Shown in pieces: positions 1 through 11,500 of a stretch of 64,000 nucleotides of DNA (positions are counted from its first letter, which is position 1; every line of letters starts with the position of its first letter). Source of the DNA: Lunularia cruciata (lineage: Eukaryota; Streptophyta; Marchantiopsida; Lunulariales; Lunulariaceae); the NCBI GenBank assembly GCA_948567375.1, contig OX419755.1:59841945-59905944 (forward strand), written 5' to 3'. A program made the translations under genes and the position numbers. Below the pieces are notes generated by a model. That model had not been told where the DNA came from. It searched no databases and saw only the letters and a list, made by a program, of their open reading frames with translations.

Positions 1-2130
1 TTGTTCAACTCCGTGTCCCTCGCCTTTCTCTTGTGCGTCTCTTGCACCAATAATTTCAGCTCATGCAATCTTGCTTCCTCTAGTTTACCTTCAACTTCTG
101 TGCTCAACATCGCCTTGATTTCATTTACTACACCGATTACCTCATTGGCTTCTCCTCCAACTTCAAGCTTCTCCTTCTTTCTTTCTTCCTCCAATTCATT
201 TTGATACATCTTCAAATTCAGCCTTCAATGCCTCATTCTCCTTTCAATTCAAAGAGATTTTCTCCTCTGCTACTCTCACCAATCCTCACAATCAATTTTC
301 TTCCCTACCGCGCTCTGCTAACTCTCACTGCCATGCTTGATCTTCCTCAACGGCCTTCTTCTTCAAAATTTCCAACTCTTGCTCCATCATTGCTATACTT
401 GCCTTTGAGTGTATTAACTCTACTCGGGCATCCACAATTTCTCCCTTCAACATTGCAACCAAGGCTATCATCTCCTTTGCCTCCTCACAACACTTTACTA
501 AATCCTCCCTCATTACTTCAAAGTGCTTATTCCAAAGAATCTCTTCAACCCAAAGTTCTTTGGCTTCTATCTCTACCCTTGTTAGCTTACTTCTCAACAA
601 TGAGGTTTCCGCACTCCATTTCTTCACTACTGCAAACTCATCACACACATCTAGATTAGCACTCACCATCTCTACTTTCTTTTGCTATAGGAACACCAAT
701 AATGGACACACAACTTTGGACAGATGCTCCACTCCTTCACATTTTGTGTCATTGGCTCGGCCTTCATCTCCATCTTCAAGTAACTCTACTTCTTGCACCT
801 TGCTCCAAAGTCACAATCTTTGTACTTTCAAGGTTTCTCCATTTGAGCTTTTCTCCTCTTCTGTGACAACTTTACTAGGCTCCACCTTAGCTGCATGCAT
901 ATTGTTCTTCCCTTTGGTAGTTTGTGGTCGTGCCACAACTTCTTCTTCCTTCTTCTTCTCACCATCTTGTTCAATTGTAGAAACTTCTGGACTCAGCTTC
1001 CTTGCATCCACCATTGGCCTTTGGGTTTGCTGAACCTCCACCTTGCCTTCACTACCACTACTCAATTCTTCACTTTGCATGGTGAACTCTTCTTCTTCTC
1101 CCCACTCTTCTCCCTTTGATCCGGTTTCCCCTTTGGACTCTTCTTTGGATTCTGGTATTGATTCCTTCATTTTCACCATCACTGCCGTTGGGTTAAGCTT
1201 TGCACCTTTTGGGGCTGAACTATCGCAAGGTGACTTTCAGGCTTGGTTCTCTTTCTGGCCCTTGGGATATCAATTGCTACAATTCTCTCCTTCTTGCTTT
1301 CTTGTTGTACTCATCCCCATCTTGCACCCTCTCCATATAATATCGTTCATTTGCATCTGCCTTCGTCCGCAAATCCGGATGAAAGTGCAAGCGCATTTGA
1401 TTTCTTTCTTCCAAAGTCAACAAGTTCAACCCAAAGTAAAAATGTGCTGCAAAGGGCACAAAATAATGCGGTGGTATATCCATTCTCCACACCAAAATCA
1501 TCTACTCCACTCTTTGATGCAGACATTTTGCCCAATCTACTGCCTCTCCTACAAACATTTGGTGAAAGAACACCGCCTGTTGCATCATAACATAGGTGGT
1601 TCACTCCGGCTTAAACATTGCCATCATTGCGCTTACAATCCCTCTCCACTCAAGATCTCTATAACTATCCACCTTATACCCATTCTTGGTTTGAGGTTAA
1701 TTGAACAAGTTCCTCACCTTGGTAGTCTCTTTGGAAGCATCACACTTCTGATAGAAGGTGGCACCTCTGACCTCTCTTGCCTCTCTCCCCAGGATTACTC
1801 TCCAATCCAACTCCGTCTATCAAGCTCGATTTCCTTTCTTCTCCTTGTGCTTTGGCCCATCCTTGCAAGTGCTCGCTGTGATCTCTACCATGAAACTTGG
1901 AAAACGGAAGTTCCAATTCCAGGCCAAGAACGTGATACAAAGTCTCACCAAGACTTTGATCCGCATTATTACTTCTAATCTACAAATTGCAAGTCCCCTC
2001 ACCGCAATCTGGTTACTCACTTTCAGGGCCATCATGTGTTTCCTCACCCTCTTCTTGTGGAAGATTGTTCTCAAGATCCTAACCCACTCTTCTTCTTGCG
2101 GATTTGCAATTTGCATTACTTTGGATTGAC
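1..2130 (-). pseudogene. Broken coiled-coil, retroelement-associated coding remnant
   Basis: Read from about 2116 down to 1, the minus strand gives a chain of partial frames that looks like one decayed protein. It starts with a basic segment (EEEWVRILRTIFHKKR, then LEVIMRIKVLVRLCITFLAW), followed at 1604-1347 by a GYTTALFCALCSTFLLWVEL block. A very acidic, lysine/glutamate-rich stretch follows at 1182-811, then a coiled coil at 669-325 rich in E, K, L and A heptads. Frameshifts and stops separate the blocks, and the 3' end runs off the window. I recognise no enzymatic domain. From memory the block order resembles a large hypothetical-protein family in Marchantia; that is unverified. The pyrimidine-rich plus-strand frames here are shadows. 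Confidence 0.5.
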
Positions 2131-3690
2131 TCTAAATAGGGACAAGATAGCGTCTAGACATTGCACTACTTCCTTGCAAAACTCTTGATTTTATAGTCCT
2201 GTGCTGATCAGTCATTCTTCAGTTTTTTCTCCTCTCCAGTCATTGATTCTGGAGGGTTGTTTCATATCACTATCAAGAACTTCTTGATCCAAGGCCATTA
2301 CTTTCTTCTTGTGTACTTTCTTGATTGGGCCGACTCCAAAGAAGTTTGTTATTGGTTCTTTGGATCAGACCACACCACTTGATACAAAGTCTTGCATTCT
2401 TCGTCTTTGTGTCTTGTCCCTCTTGGGTCCTTTGGTCTTGACCCAAAGTTGACTTTGGGTTTACCCCAAACACACGCTTCTTCTTATTTCTTTCTCATTT
2501 AGCCCTCTTTAGGCTTTACTAACGTACTTCTTCTTCAAAATTTCCTAAAAATTATCCAAAACCAAAAAATGTGGGTTCCACATGAGTATTGGGAGAAATT
2601 CAAAGTGCAATTTTTAGTGTTAAATGTTGGATTTAACATCTTTGATTCCATTTTGTATGTTTGATCTTGAGTGGATAGCAATTGAAGCAATGCCTTGATA
2701 GATTTGAGAGGGATTGTAGTATTGGTAGTATTTTTCATTTGTGAGTGCAGCGTGGTGTTGATGTGAAGCAATTTTGATCAAGGAAGTTGTGCCTTCAGTG
2801 GAGGGCTGGAGCACAATTCTAAGGCAAAGTTGTTTTACAGCAAAGTAGCCATTTTTGAGAGGGATTGAATCATCATAATCAAGATTTTTTTGGATACAAT
2901 TTGATGGATTTGTGATTACGGAGTGGTAGGTTGTGACAAGACTGTGATCTAGTGCTTGTTGCTCTCTTCTAGGTGTGGTTTCTACCTGAGAGATTAAATT
3001 TGCAACCAAGAAGAACTATTGTTACTATTTGACTTTGTATTTGACCAATTTTGAATTGTATCTATGCGGTGTCGCGGGGTTTTGTCCTCGAGAGTGCACC
3101 GGGCACCTGGCTGCTAGTGCTTAGTTGCGATTGGTGCAAATGACTTAAGTCTTCCTGAGGTTTGTCATTCTCTTCCTTGTTCGGTATGGCTGGCAGCTCT
3201 TCCCAATAGGTCAGGTTGTTCTAATTGTCCCCAGGGCAGGTTTCTCCCAAGGTTTGTATGTTGGATATTGTAACCTAAAGTTGATCTATAGCATTCAATT
3301 GTGTTTGACTGTGTTTGGCCTTGTAGCTCTATTCGTATATAGTATCGCTTCCAGTTCTCTTTTATGTTTGGGTCTGTGGGTTTGGCTCTTGGCTCAGACA
3401 AATTCCTAAAATGGCTCTGGTGAGACTTTATGAAATAACCGCAAGCAACTAATGGTGGTCAAACCCGGCTGTATTGATCACTGAACTGGGCAATCATATA
3501 GACTGGACCAAGAGCTCCTAAATGCAGCCCTTCCCTTGACAACATCCACAATTCAGAGTACATTTATCCATTCATGAAATATCCTCTTCAACCAGTCATA
3601 CAGCTGTAAGTCAAACAAGACAAACAATTCTTCCCTATGGAGTGTCCATTCCTACTTTAACACCTGGGCAACCAAGTCATTCCAGATGAA
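2131..3690. other. Intergenic stretch, no gene recognised
   Basis: Only short frames occur, on both strands, and none has a recognisable domain. The longest, minus strand 3009-2620 (129 codons), is rich in Q, N, S and I and matches no family I know. A short GC-richer patch lies at about 3060-3130. I see no LTR ends, terminal inverted repeats or tRNA-like sequence. Confidence 0.5.
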
Positions 3691-4525
3691 CATCCAAACT
3701 TGCCCAATCACATGCAGACAATCTTCTCAACTCCTCTTTTATCAAACTGTCACTCACCGCTCAGCATTCGAAGCCTCTCCTTCTCTTCTCTTTGCCTGTC
3801 ACTTCAGCATCGGACCTCCAAATCTCCTTTGAGAAAATGGCCTCTCTATCTTCTGCCTAGCATCAGCCATTCCCCAACCTTTGAGAACTGCTATGTTGTC
3901 TCCAGCTCTCTTGACCCTCACTGTAAAGCTCAAAAATTCCTCTCTGTCTGTCTCTCGTAGTTCACTCTCAAATCTTCACAACTAAATTCTGAAACTCCTC
4001 TTTTCTGTCTCTCTTGGTTCACTCTCAAACCTTCACAACAACTCGAGAGTTTCTCCTGGGTGTCTCCTGATCAGTCACAGTTCTTCCTTTGAAGCACAGT
4101 CCTTGTCTTGTACAATCCTATTCTCTCAAAGTTCATCTCATTCTCTCCTGACTAAACTTCTGAAACCCAAACTCCTTTCCCTCTGTCCCAGTGCAAATCT
4201 CTTGAAATTTCCTTCACTTCTCACTTCTCTGTCCAGCTACTGTACAGCCAGGTCTCTTCCTTTGAAATTTCTCCTTTTCAGCCCTTCTCTCAATGTCCTT
4301 CCTTTCAATTTCCTCTGCCCATACTCTCCAGCTTCTGTACAGCCAGGTCTATTGTCCAACTCAAAATTTCACTCCTCCTGTCCAAGCTAGCACTCCTTCA
4401 TTCCTCTCCTTTTCCTATCCAAATCCCTCTAGAGTTTCTTCTCTCTCTCTTCAGGCCTTTACATTTCCTGCAAAATTTCCTTCATGAACACCTTCTGCCC
4501 TGAAATCTCAAGCCCCAACAGCCCT
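3690..4525. repeat. Degenerate pyrimidine-rich lead-in to the minisatellite
   Basis: The plus strand is dominated by C, T and short recurring words such as CCTTTGAAATTTC, TCTCTCC, CTGTCC and ACAGCCAGGTCT. The same vocabulary builds the regular arrays that follow. It looks like an older, diverged part of the same repeat field. Open frames here (for example 4103-4390) simply reflect the lack of purine-start stop codons. Confidence 0.5.
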
Positions 4526-5412
4526 CATGCATCTCCAAAAGCCTTCAGCCCTTCAAGACTCCCTTCACATTTCAAAACTTTCTGTCCTGGTCCAAAACAC
4601 AGCCCTCATGCATCTCCAAAAGCCTTCAGCCCTTCAAGACTCCTTTCACATTTCAAAAATTTCTGTCCTGGTCCAAAACACAGCCCTCATGCATCTCCAA
4701 AAGCCTTCAGCCCTTCAAGACTCCCTTCACATTTCGAAAATTTCTGTCCTGGTCCAAAACACAGCCCTCATGCATCTCCAAAAGCCTTCAGCCCTTCAAG
4801 ACTCCTTTCACATTTCGAAAATTTCTGTCCTGGTCCAAAACACAGCCCTCATGCATCTCCAAAAGCCTTCAGCCCTTCAAGACTCCCTTCACATTTTGAA
4901 AATTTCTGTCCTGGTCCAAAACACAGCCCTCATGCATCTCCAAAAGCCTTCAGCCTTTCAAGACTCCTTTCACATTTCAAAAATTTCTGTCCTGGTCCAA
5001 AACACAGCCCTCATGCATCTCCAAAAGCCTTCAGCCCTTCAAGACTCCTTTCACATTTCAAAAATTTCTGTCCTGGTCCAAAACACAGCCCTCATGCATC
5101 TCCAAAAGCCTTCAGCCCTTCAAGACTCCCTTCACATTTCAAAAATTTGTCCTGGTCCAAAACACAGCCCTCATGCATCTCCAAAAGCCTTCAGCCCTTC
5201 AAGACTCCTTTCACATTTCAAAAATTTCTGTCTTGGTCCAAAACACAGCCCTCATGCATCTCCAAAAGCCTTCAGCCCTTCAAGACTCCCTTCACATTTC
5301 GAAAATTTCTGTCCTGGTCCAAAACACAGCCCTCATGCATCTCCAAAAGCCTTCAGCCCTTCAAGACTCCCTTCACATTTCGAAAATTTGTCCTGGTCCA
5401 AAACACAGCCCT
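4526..5412 (+). repeat. Tandem array of 11 units of 81 bp (two units of 79 bp)
   Basis: Units start at 4526, 4607, 4688, 4769, 4850, 4931, 5012, 5093, 5172, 5253 and 5334. Each begins CATGCATCTCCAAAAGCC and ends near CCAAAACACAGCCCT. The units starting at 5093 and 5334 lack a CT and are 79 bp long. Because 81 is 27 codons, two forward frames stay open through the array, giving repeated-peptide readings of 330 and 377 codons; the 2-bp deletions switch the reading between them. Differences between units are few point changes, so the array amplified recently or is homogenised. I regard it as a minisatellite rather than a gene. Confidence 0.93.
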
Positions 5413-5884
5413 GCACTCTTCACATTTCGAAATCCCTCTCCTGGTCCAAGCACAGCCCTGCACTCTCACATTTTGAAATTCCTCTCCTGGTCCAAGCACA
5501 GCCCTGCACTCTCACATTTCGAAATTCCTCTCCTAGTCCAAGCACAGCCCTGCACTCTCACATTTTGAAATTCCTCTCCTGGTCCAAGCACAGCCCTGCA
5601 CTCTCACATTTCAAAATTCCTCTCTTGGTCCAAGCACAGCCCTGCACTCTCACATTTTGAAATCCCTCTCCTGGTCCAAGCACAGCCCTGCACTCTCACA
5701 TTTCAAAATCCCTCTCCTGGTCCAAGCACAGCCCTGCACTCTCACATTTCAAAATTCCTCTCTTGGTCCAAGCACAGCCCTGCACTCTCACATTTCGAAA
5801 TTACTCTCCTGGTCCAAGCACAGCCCTGCACTCTCACATTTTGAAATTCCTCTCCTGGTCCAAGCACAGCCCTGCACTCTCACA
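5413..5884 (+). repeat. Tandem array of ten 46-bp units
   Basis: Units start at 5413 (47 bp), 5460, 5506, 5552, 5598, 5644, 5690, 5736, 5782 and 5828, with a partial one at 5874. The unit runs GCACTCTCACATTTC, then GAAATTCCTCTCCTGG, then TCCAAGCACAGCCCT. It matches the second half of the 81-bp unit (CACATTTCGAAAATTTCTGTCCTGG, TCCAAAACACAGCCCT) after loss of about 35 bp, so the two arrays have a common origin. Confidence 0.92.
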
Positions 5885-6261
5885 CTCCTGTCCAACTCAA
5901 AAATTCCTTCTCCTGATTGTTCCTCTGTCCAAACCCTTCAGTTCTTGAGAATTTCTCTCCCCTGCACTCTCAAGCACTCCTGTCCAACTCGAAAATTCCT
6001 TCCTCTGATTGTTCCTCTGTCCAAACCCTTCAATTCTTGAGAATTTCTCTCCCTTGCACTCTCAAGCACTCCTGTCCAACTCGAAAATTCCTTCCTCTGA
6101 TTGTTCCTCTGTCCAAACCCTTCAGTTCTTGAGAATTTCTCTCCCTTGCACTCTCAAGCACTCGTGTCCAACTCAAAAATTCCTTCCTCTGATTGTTCCT
6201 CTGTCCAAACCCTTCAGTTCTCGAGAATTTCTCTCCCCTGCACTCTCAAGCACTCCTGTCC
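5885..6261 (+). repeat. Tandem array of 92-bp units, left part
   Basis: Units start at 5885, 5977, 6069 and 6161, with a broken one at 6253. Each begins CTCCTGTCCAACTC and contains GATTGTTCCTCTGTCC, CTTCAGTTCTTGAGAATTTC and GCACTCTCAAGCA. The array stops inside a unit at 6261, where the LTR retrotransposon begins. It resumes at 14115. Confidence 0.93.
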
Positions 6262-6953
6262 TGTAACACCCATTTGTGCATGTGTGTGGTATTGTGATAT
6301 TTAGCTTGGTATTACAAGTACTTAAGAGATATTATTTATATAGAGATAAAGGATGGTTCTATATTAGTCATGGTTAGCTAAAGTTAGTCATAGCTAAGAT
6401 AGATGGGACCTTACTTTAGAGGAAGTAGAAAAGATGAGCACCACTATTTTGGATTTTAGTGTGTTGACTTGGTATTATTCCTAGGTGTTTGGCTTTGGGG
6501 AAAGAGTTGAGAACTCTTGGGCCCGCAAGCCTTTTTGTTTTGGATTCTTCTTTAGTCCAAGGATAGCCCATGTGAAGGAATCCTTGCTTTAGTGGTTGGG
6601 TCAAGATAAGACCACATGCTTAGGGGAATATGCCCATGTGAATGGATATTCCTTTCTACTTTTTGACTTTACTTGACTTTTAGTCTAGTAACTTGAGTTA
6701 CTACGGTAATTAGTAACTTTGGTACGTAATTATTTCACAAGTATATAAACAAGGAGTGAGGAGGTACTCAGCATCCTTTCATTTGCAACTATCTCTCTTT
6801 CATTGAGTTCTCTAGTGAGCAATGTCTTGAGTCTTGGAGTGTTAGCCTTGGAGGAGTATGATGGAGTTGGGGTTCCTTGCCTTCTTAGTCCATGGTGCGC
6901 TACCATAATAGCCATCAGAGGTTCATCCTGAGTGAGAGACAGGCCGGCTCACA
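6262..6953 (+). repeat. 5' LTR of element F
   Basis: The 692-bp repeat runs TG...CA. A TATA box (TATATAAA, 6742-6749) lies about 210 bp before its right end and should start the genomic transcript. It is identical to the 3' LTR except at one position. Confidence 0.95.
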
Positions 6954-6957
6954 TTTT

Positions 6958-6975
6958 TGGTTCCGTTGCCGGGAC
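6958..6975 (+). other. Primer binding site of element F, tRNA-Asp type
   Basis: TGGTTCCGTTGCCGGGAC lies 4 bases after the LTR end. It matches the tRNA-Asp-type site used by many plant Ty3 elements (TGGCGCCGTTGCCGGGGA) with three differences. The other elements in this window instead use the initiator-tRNA-Met-type TGGTATTAGAGC. Confidence 0.7.
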
Positions 6976-7789
6976 CTCTCTAGAAGGCAAGATAATGTTC
7001 CGCGTCCAATTCTACATTAGGCAGAAGGAGGCTATGAGAGCTCACTTGGAGAGAACATTAGGAGAGGAGAGGGCTGAACTTATGTTAGAGAACCAAGATC
7101 CATTTGTATACCCTGTAGTTCATTATGATGTCTTTGAGGTGATTTTGTACATCTTGTACACATGAGAGGAATTGGAGAGATTGTGTGAGGTGGATTGCAG
7201 ATTTTGGGGATTAAGGTGATTTTGGGCAAAATCTCAAGTTTGAGATCTGGACTTGAGATTTCTACACATGATAGCTTGGGTTATCTTTCAATTAGCACAC
7301 ATGAAATTATTGAGAGAGCTTCTATGCGCATTGGGCTAGAATTTTTGAAAGGTGATAGGGTAATGTGCTCCCGCAACTGCATGCTCTCTGGAAAATTGTA
7401 CAGAGTCTGCCATTTCTTCAATTTTCAGTGAATCGTCCTGAACATTTCCAAGAAAATTCAGTGCATTGTATCCTACCTGCTGCCACAAAAATTACAGAGA
7501 GATCGTTTTTTTGCAGGGCGTTATGAGTTTTTGAAGTGAGGGGGGTGGTTTTCAGACCAAATCTGAAATATGGGTGCTGAATAGAAAGGTGTCTAGGCCA
7601 AATGGCTCGATGAAAAGATCTAAAATTTTGCAGGGAAGGACGCCCTAGAGTTGTGATCATGTGTGGAAAATTTCAGAGGACTGTGACATATTCGTTGGGA
7701 GATTTGAGTGACATTGTGAGGAAGGGTCAATTCTGCAGAGTGGAGATCTCATGCATGAGGAGTTTGAGATCAACAAAAAGCATGTTTGA

Positions 7790-8287
7790 GTGTTTAGATT
7801 CATCTTTGGGAACATGGAGGGTCATCAAGAGTGGAAATTGAGATTATGCAAGGTTCCCCAAGGGTTTGAGGTGATTGTAGGGGTGGATTTGAGGAAAAGA
7901 GAGTTTACAATAGAATTTGAAGAGAGTGTTGAGAGGATCCAAAAACCTACACCACTTGGAGGAAAGAGTGAGTCTAAGTGCTTTCTATGTGGAGAGAAGG
8001 GACATAAGGCAAGTTCCTGTCCATTGACCTTTGAGAGCAAGAGATTGAGGGAAAGGAGAGGCTTACTTGACTTGGGTTTGCATGTTGGACCTTCTTCACC
8101 AAGATTGGGAGGGAGAAGATCTAAGACCAAGGAGTTGTGTGAGGTTTGTGGAGTTGAAGGACTTCCAAAAGGACATGAGTGTAGTGGAGTAAAAGCACTT
8201 TTGGAAACTTTGGTGAAGGATCTTGGAGAGAGTCTTAGTACAGCTACAGAAATACTACCACCTTCATCAGCTAGTTCTCAAGATTAG
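7790..8287 (+). CDS. Small zinc-knuckle protein encoded upstream of gag-pol in element F
   Basis: A 165-codon frame lies in the leader of element F, 260 bp before gag-pol. Residues about 64-77 form a CCHC knuckle (CFLCGEKGHKASSC, spacing C-x2-C-x4-H-x4-C), as in nucleocapsids. A second Cys/His cluster, CEVCGVEGLPKGHEC, follows at about 117-131, and the tail is serine-rich. Because the main polyprotein has its own knuckle, this is an extra nucleic-acid-binding frame. It could be an accessory protein or the remnant of an older gag. A true start may lie upstream: 7653-7841 is open in another frame. Translation is not proven. Confidence 0.5.
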   Translation: MFRFIFGNMEGHQEWKLRLCKVPQGFEVIVGVDLRKREFTIEFEESVERIQKPTPLGGKSESKCFLCGEKGHKASSCPLTFESKRLRERRGLLDLGLHVGPSSPRLGGRRSKTKELCEVCGVEGLPKGHECSGVKALLETLVKDLGESLSTATEILPPSSASSQD

Positions 8288-8547
8288 TGATGGAGATAAT
8301 CTTTCAACTTATGGATAAACTATCCATGAGAGTTAGATTAATATGCACTCTAGGATTTGATGTTGCTATAGAAATCTTGGAGCAACCTGAACCTTTTGTG
8401 TTCCCTAGAGTGGATTATTCTCAGATGGTGTTAGTCATGTATATACTCTATTAGTAATAGAGTGAGAGAAAAGAAAAGAGAAAAGAAAATAAAAAAATAA
8501 AAAATAAAAAAATAATTGAGAGAAAAGAAAGATAGTGAGGGGTTAAG

Positions 8548-11500
8548 ATGGGGAAACTTCCGGTTTTCTTTGGCAAGGATGGAGAAGATGTGGAGGCCTT
8601 TGTGAGAGACTTCAAGAGAGCTTGCATAGGAAACAATGAGAGGAGGAAGAATGAGTGGGCCTCATTATTACCAGATTTCTTTGAGGATGCAGCACTTACA
8701 TGGTATGAGTCAGAATACCAAAAGAGAGAGAGGAGAGAGGGGGAAGAGGAGTCTTGGGAGACTTTGACTTCAGCACTCATTGAGAACTTTCTTCCTGATG
8801 AGAGTTATGAGAGATTGATGAGTGAGGTTACATTTCTCAAGCAAGGAGATGGAGAGAAAGTGAGAGTCTATATGGAAAGAGTGGAAAAATTGGAGTCCAG
8901 ATTTCGCATAGTGTTCAGGAAGGGTGGGGATGATGTGGAGACTACAATGATTGGCATAGGGGCCATGCTCACCAAGAATTTTGTGGGAGGATTGAGACCA
9001 CAAATTAGAAGCAAGGTGAGATATGAGAAACCTTCTTCTAAGGTTGAAGCTATCAAGATCGCAATTCGTATGGAGGAGAGTTTGGAAGGGGATGAGAGTG
9101 ATTTGGTGGTGAAGGAGGTTGTGCATCCTCCTCAAGGCTACAAGTATGGTGGAACTTCTGATACTTTGGTGACAAGGGTTGCACCACAAGTAGTAGTTGC
9201 TCCAATTCTTGCACCTCCACCAAAAGATCCACTCCAAACCATCACAGAACAACTTGCGGATCTCAAGATCAATGTGGTGCAACTATGGGAGAAGAGAGAG
9301 GTGGATCAGAATGTAGGGAGAGGACCTAGGAGTTATGGAAACTATCCATATAGAGGAGGCCAACCAGCCAACAATTTCAATGATAGAAATTGTTTTGGTT
9401 GTGGAGGAAGAGGCCATATCCAAAGGAATTGCCCAAATTCCACTTACCATGGAGGAAGGGGTTATGAGGGAGCCAATAGAGGGAAAGAGGGAGGTAGTGA
9501 AACCCAAGTGGCTCCTAATCCCAACAAAGGTAAGGGGATAGCATCCATAGATGTGGTTGAGAGCAAGTATGAGAAGGGAGAGTGCTCAAACTCCAAGGGT
9601 CCTAATTTGGAGCTTTTGGCACAAGAGAAGAAGAGAGCTCGTTTTGCAGAGGATGTTCACTCTTCTCAAGGATTTACTTCAAGCAAGGATACTCCTATGT
9701 CTACTAGGAGCACTCGCACCTCAACACCATCAACAACAAAGACTCCAAGGAAGAAGTTGGGGATGGAGGACTTCTTGATCTCCAAGCAACAATGGAACTA
9801 CAATGTGTTGGAGGATGTTGGTAGTCACAAGGCTAACATCACAGTGGGCCAATTAATTGCTTTGAACCCTACCTTGAGAAAGGAGCTTAGAGGTGGTTTG
9901 AGTTCTACAAGGAGCAAGAAGAAGAAGAAGGCAAAAGTTCCAATATCAATGGGGGTGGTGGATGCCAAGCCAGCACCATGGGAAGCTTGTGAATATGCCT
10001 CCAAGATTGATGTGAGAGTGAATGGTCACAACATCAAGGATGCATTGGTTGATGGAGGATCAGCAGTGAATGCCATGTCAGAAAGGTTGATGAAGAAGTT
10101 GGGTATGATACCCTCAAGAGCTTCAACATTTGTGGTGAGCATGGCAAACAAGCAACAAGTTCGACCAGTAGGAGTGATGGATAAGGTGGTAGTTTCAGTT
10201 ATGGGAGTTCAAAATCTCATGACTTTCCAAGTCTTGAAGGATTCAAGCTATGACTTACTTCTTGGGAGGCCATGGTTGAGAGCAGCACGCACAACTGATC
10301 GATGGCACAAAGGGTACTTAAGGATTGGGCCATCAAACCATAGAGTCACTGTTCTTGTGACTAACACCACCAACACTTCACATTCAGATACCCCATCTTC
10401 TGATTATTGGGAATCTGATTCTGAAGGAGGAGCTTCAGGTGTGGACACAAGCATGGAAGAGGAGACTTCCACGGAGGAGGATGAATCTGAATCTGATTCA
10501 GATGTGTATCCTTTGTGTGCTATGGATTTTGCACCTAAGCCAGAGGTTTTGAAGGACCCAGATAAATCACCATTGACACTTGAGGAGGTAGAGAGAAGGT
10601 TATCTACCCTCAAGTATGGCCCAAATGTTACCAAGGAGGAGAAGGTGAGATTTGAGGAGATTTTCCGCAAGTTCATCCATGTGTTTGCTTTTAGTTACAA
10701 GGATTTGAAGGAAGTCACCTTGGAGGAGCACAAGATAGAGGTGGAGTTACATGCAAGACCAATCCGCCAAAAGCAACGTCGCATTAGCCCACCAATATCT
10801 TTGGTTGTGAAGGAGGAGATTGATAAGCTCAAGGAGGCTGGATTTATCTTTGAGGTGGAGAATTCAGAATGGGTGTCTCCAATTGTCATTGTGAAGAAAA
10901 AGAATGGCAAGCTTCGGGTATGTGTGGATTACAAGAAGCTCAATGCTGTTACCAAGAAGGACTACTACCCATTGCCATTCATTGATGAGATCTTGGAGGA
11001 GGTTGCAGGTCATGAGAGGTACAGTTTTGGAGATGGTTATAGTGGATATAACCAAATCAAGATTGCACCAGAGCATCAACAACTCACCACATTCACCACA
11101 CCTTGGGGAACTTACGCTTTCAAGGTCATGCCTTTTGGGCTTTGCAATGCTCCAGCCACATTCCAACGGTTCATGAACAAGGTATTTGAACCTTTCATTG
11201 GGAAATTTGTGAGAGATTTCATTGATGACTTTTGTGTCTATGGGAGCAAGGAGGAGCACTTTGAGCACCTAATCAAAGTCTTGCAACGCTTGGATGAGGC
11301 AAATGCATCACTCAACCCAGAGAAGTGCATTTTTGGATGTGAAGAAGGTCTACTTTTGGGGCACATCATCTCCAAGGATGGAATAGCAGTTGATCCTGAG
11401 AAGGTGAGGAAAATCTCAGACCTTCCATTCCCTTCAAGCTTGACAAAGTTACGCCAATTCTTGGGAATGGTTGGGTACTATAGGAGGTTCATCTTCTCAT

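Noticed and set aside
4484..5660. Long forward frames of 330 and 377 codons
   Set aside because: Both come from the 81-bp repeat, whose length is a multiple of three. They overlap in different frames and have no start context or domain.
4526..6261. Possible CRISPR array
   Set aside because: Units are contiguous direct repeats without unique spacers, in eukaryotic DNA.
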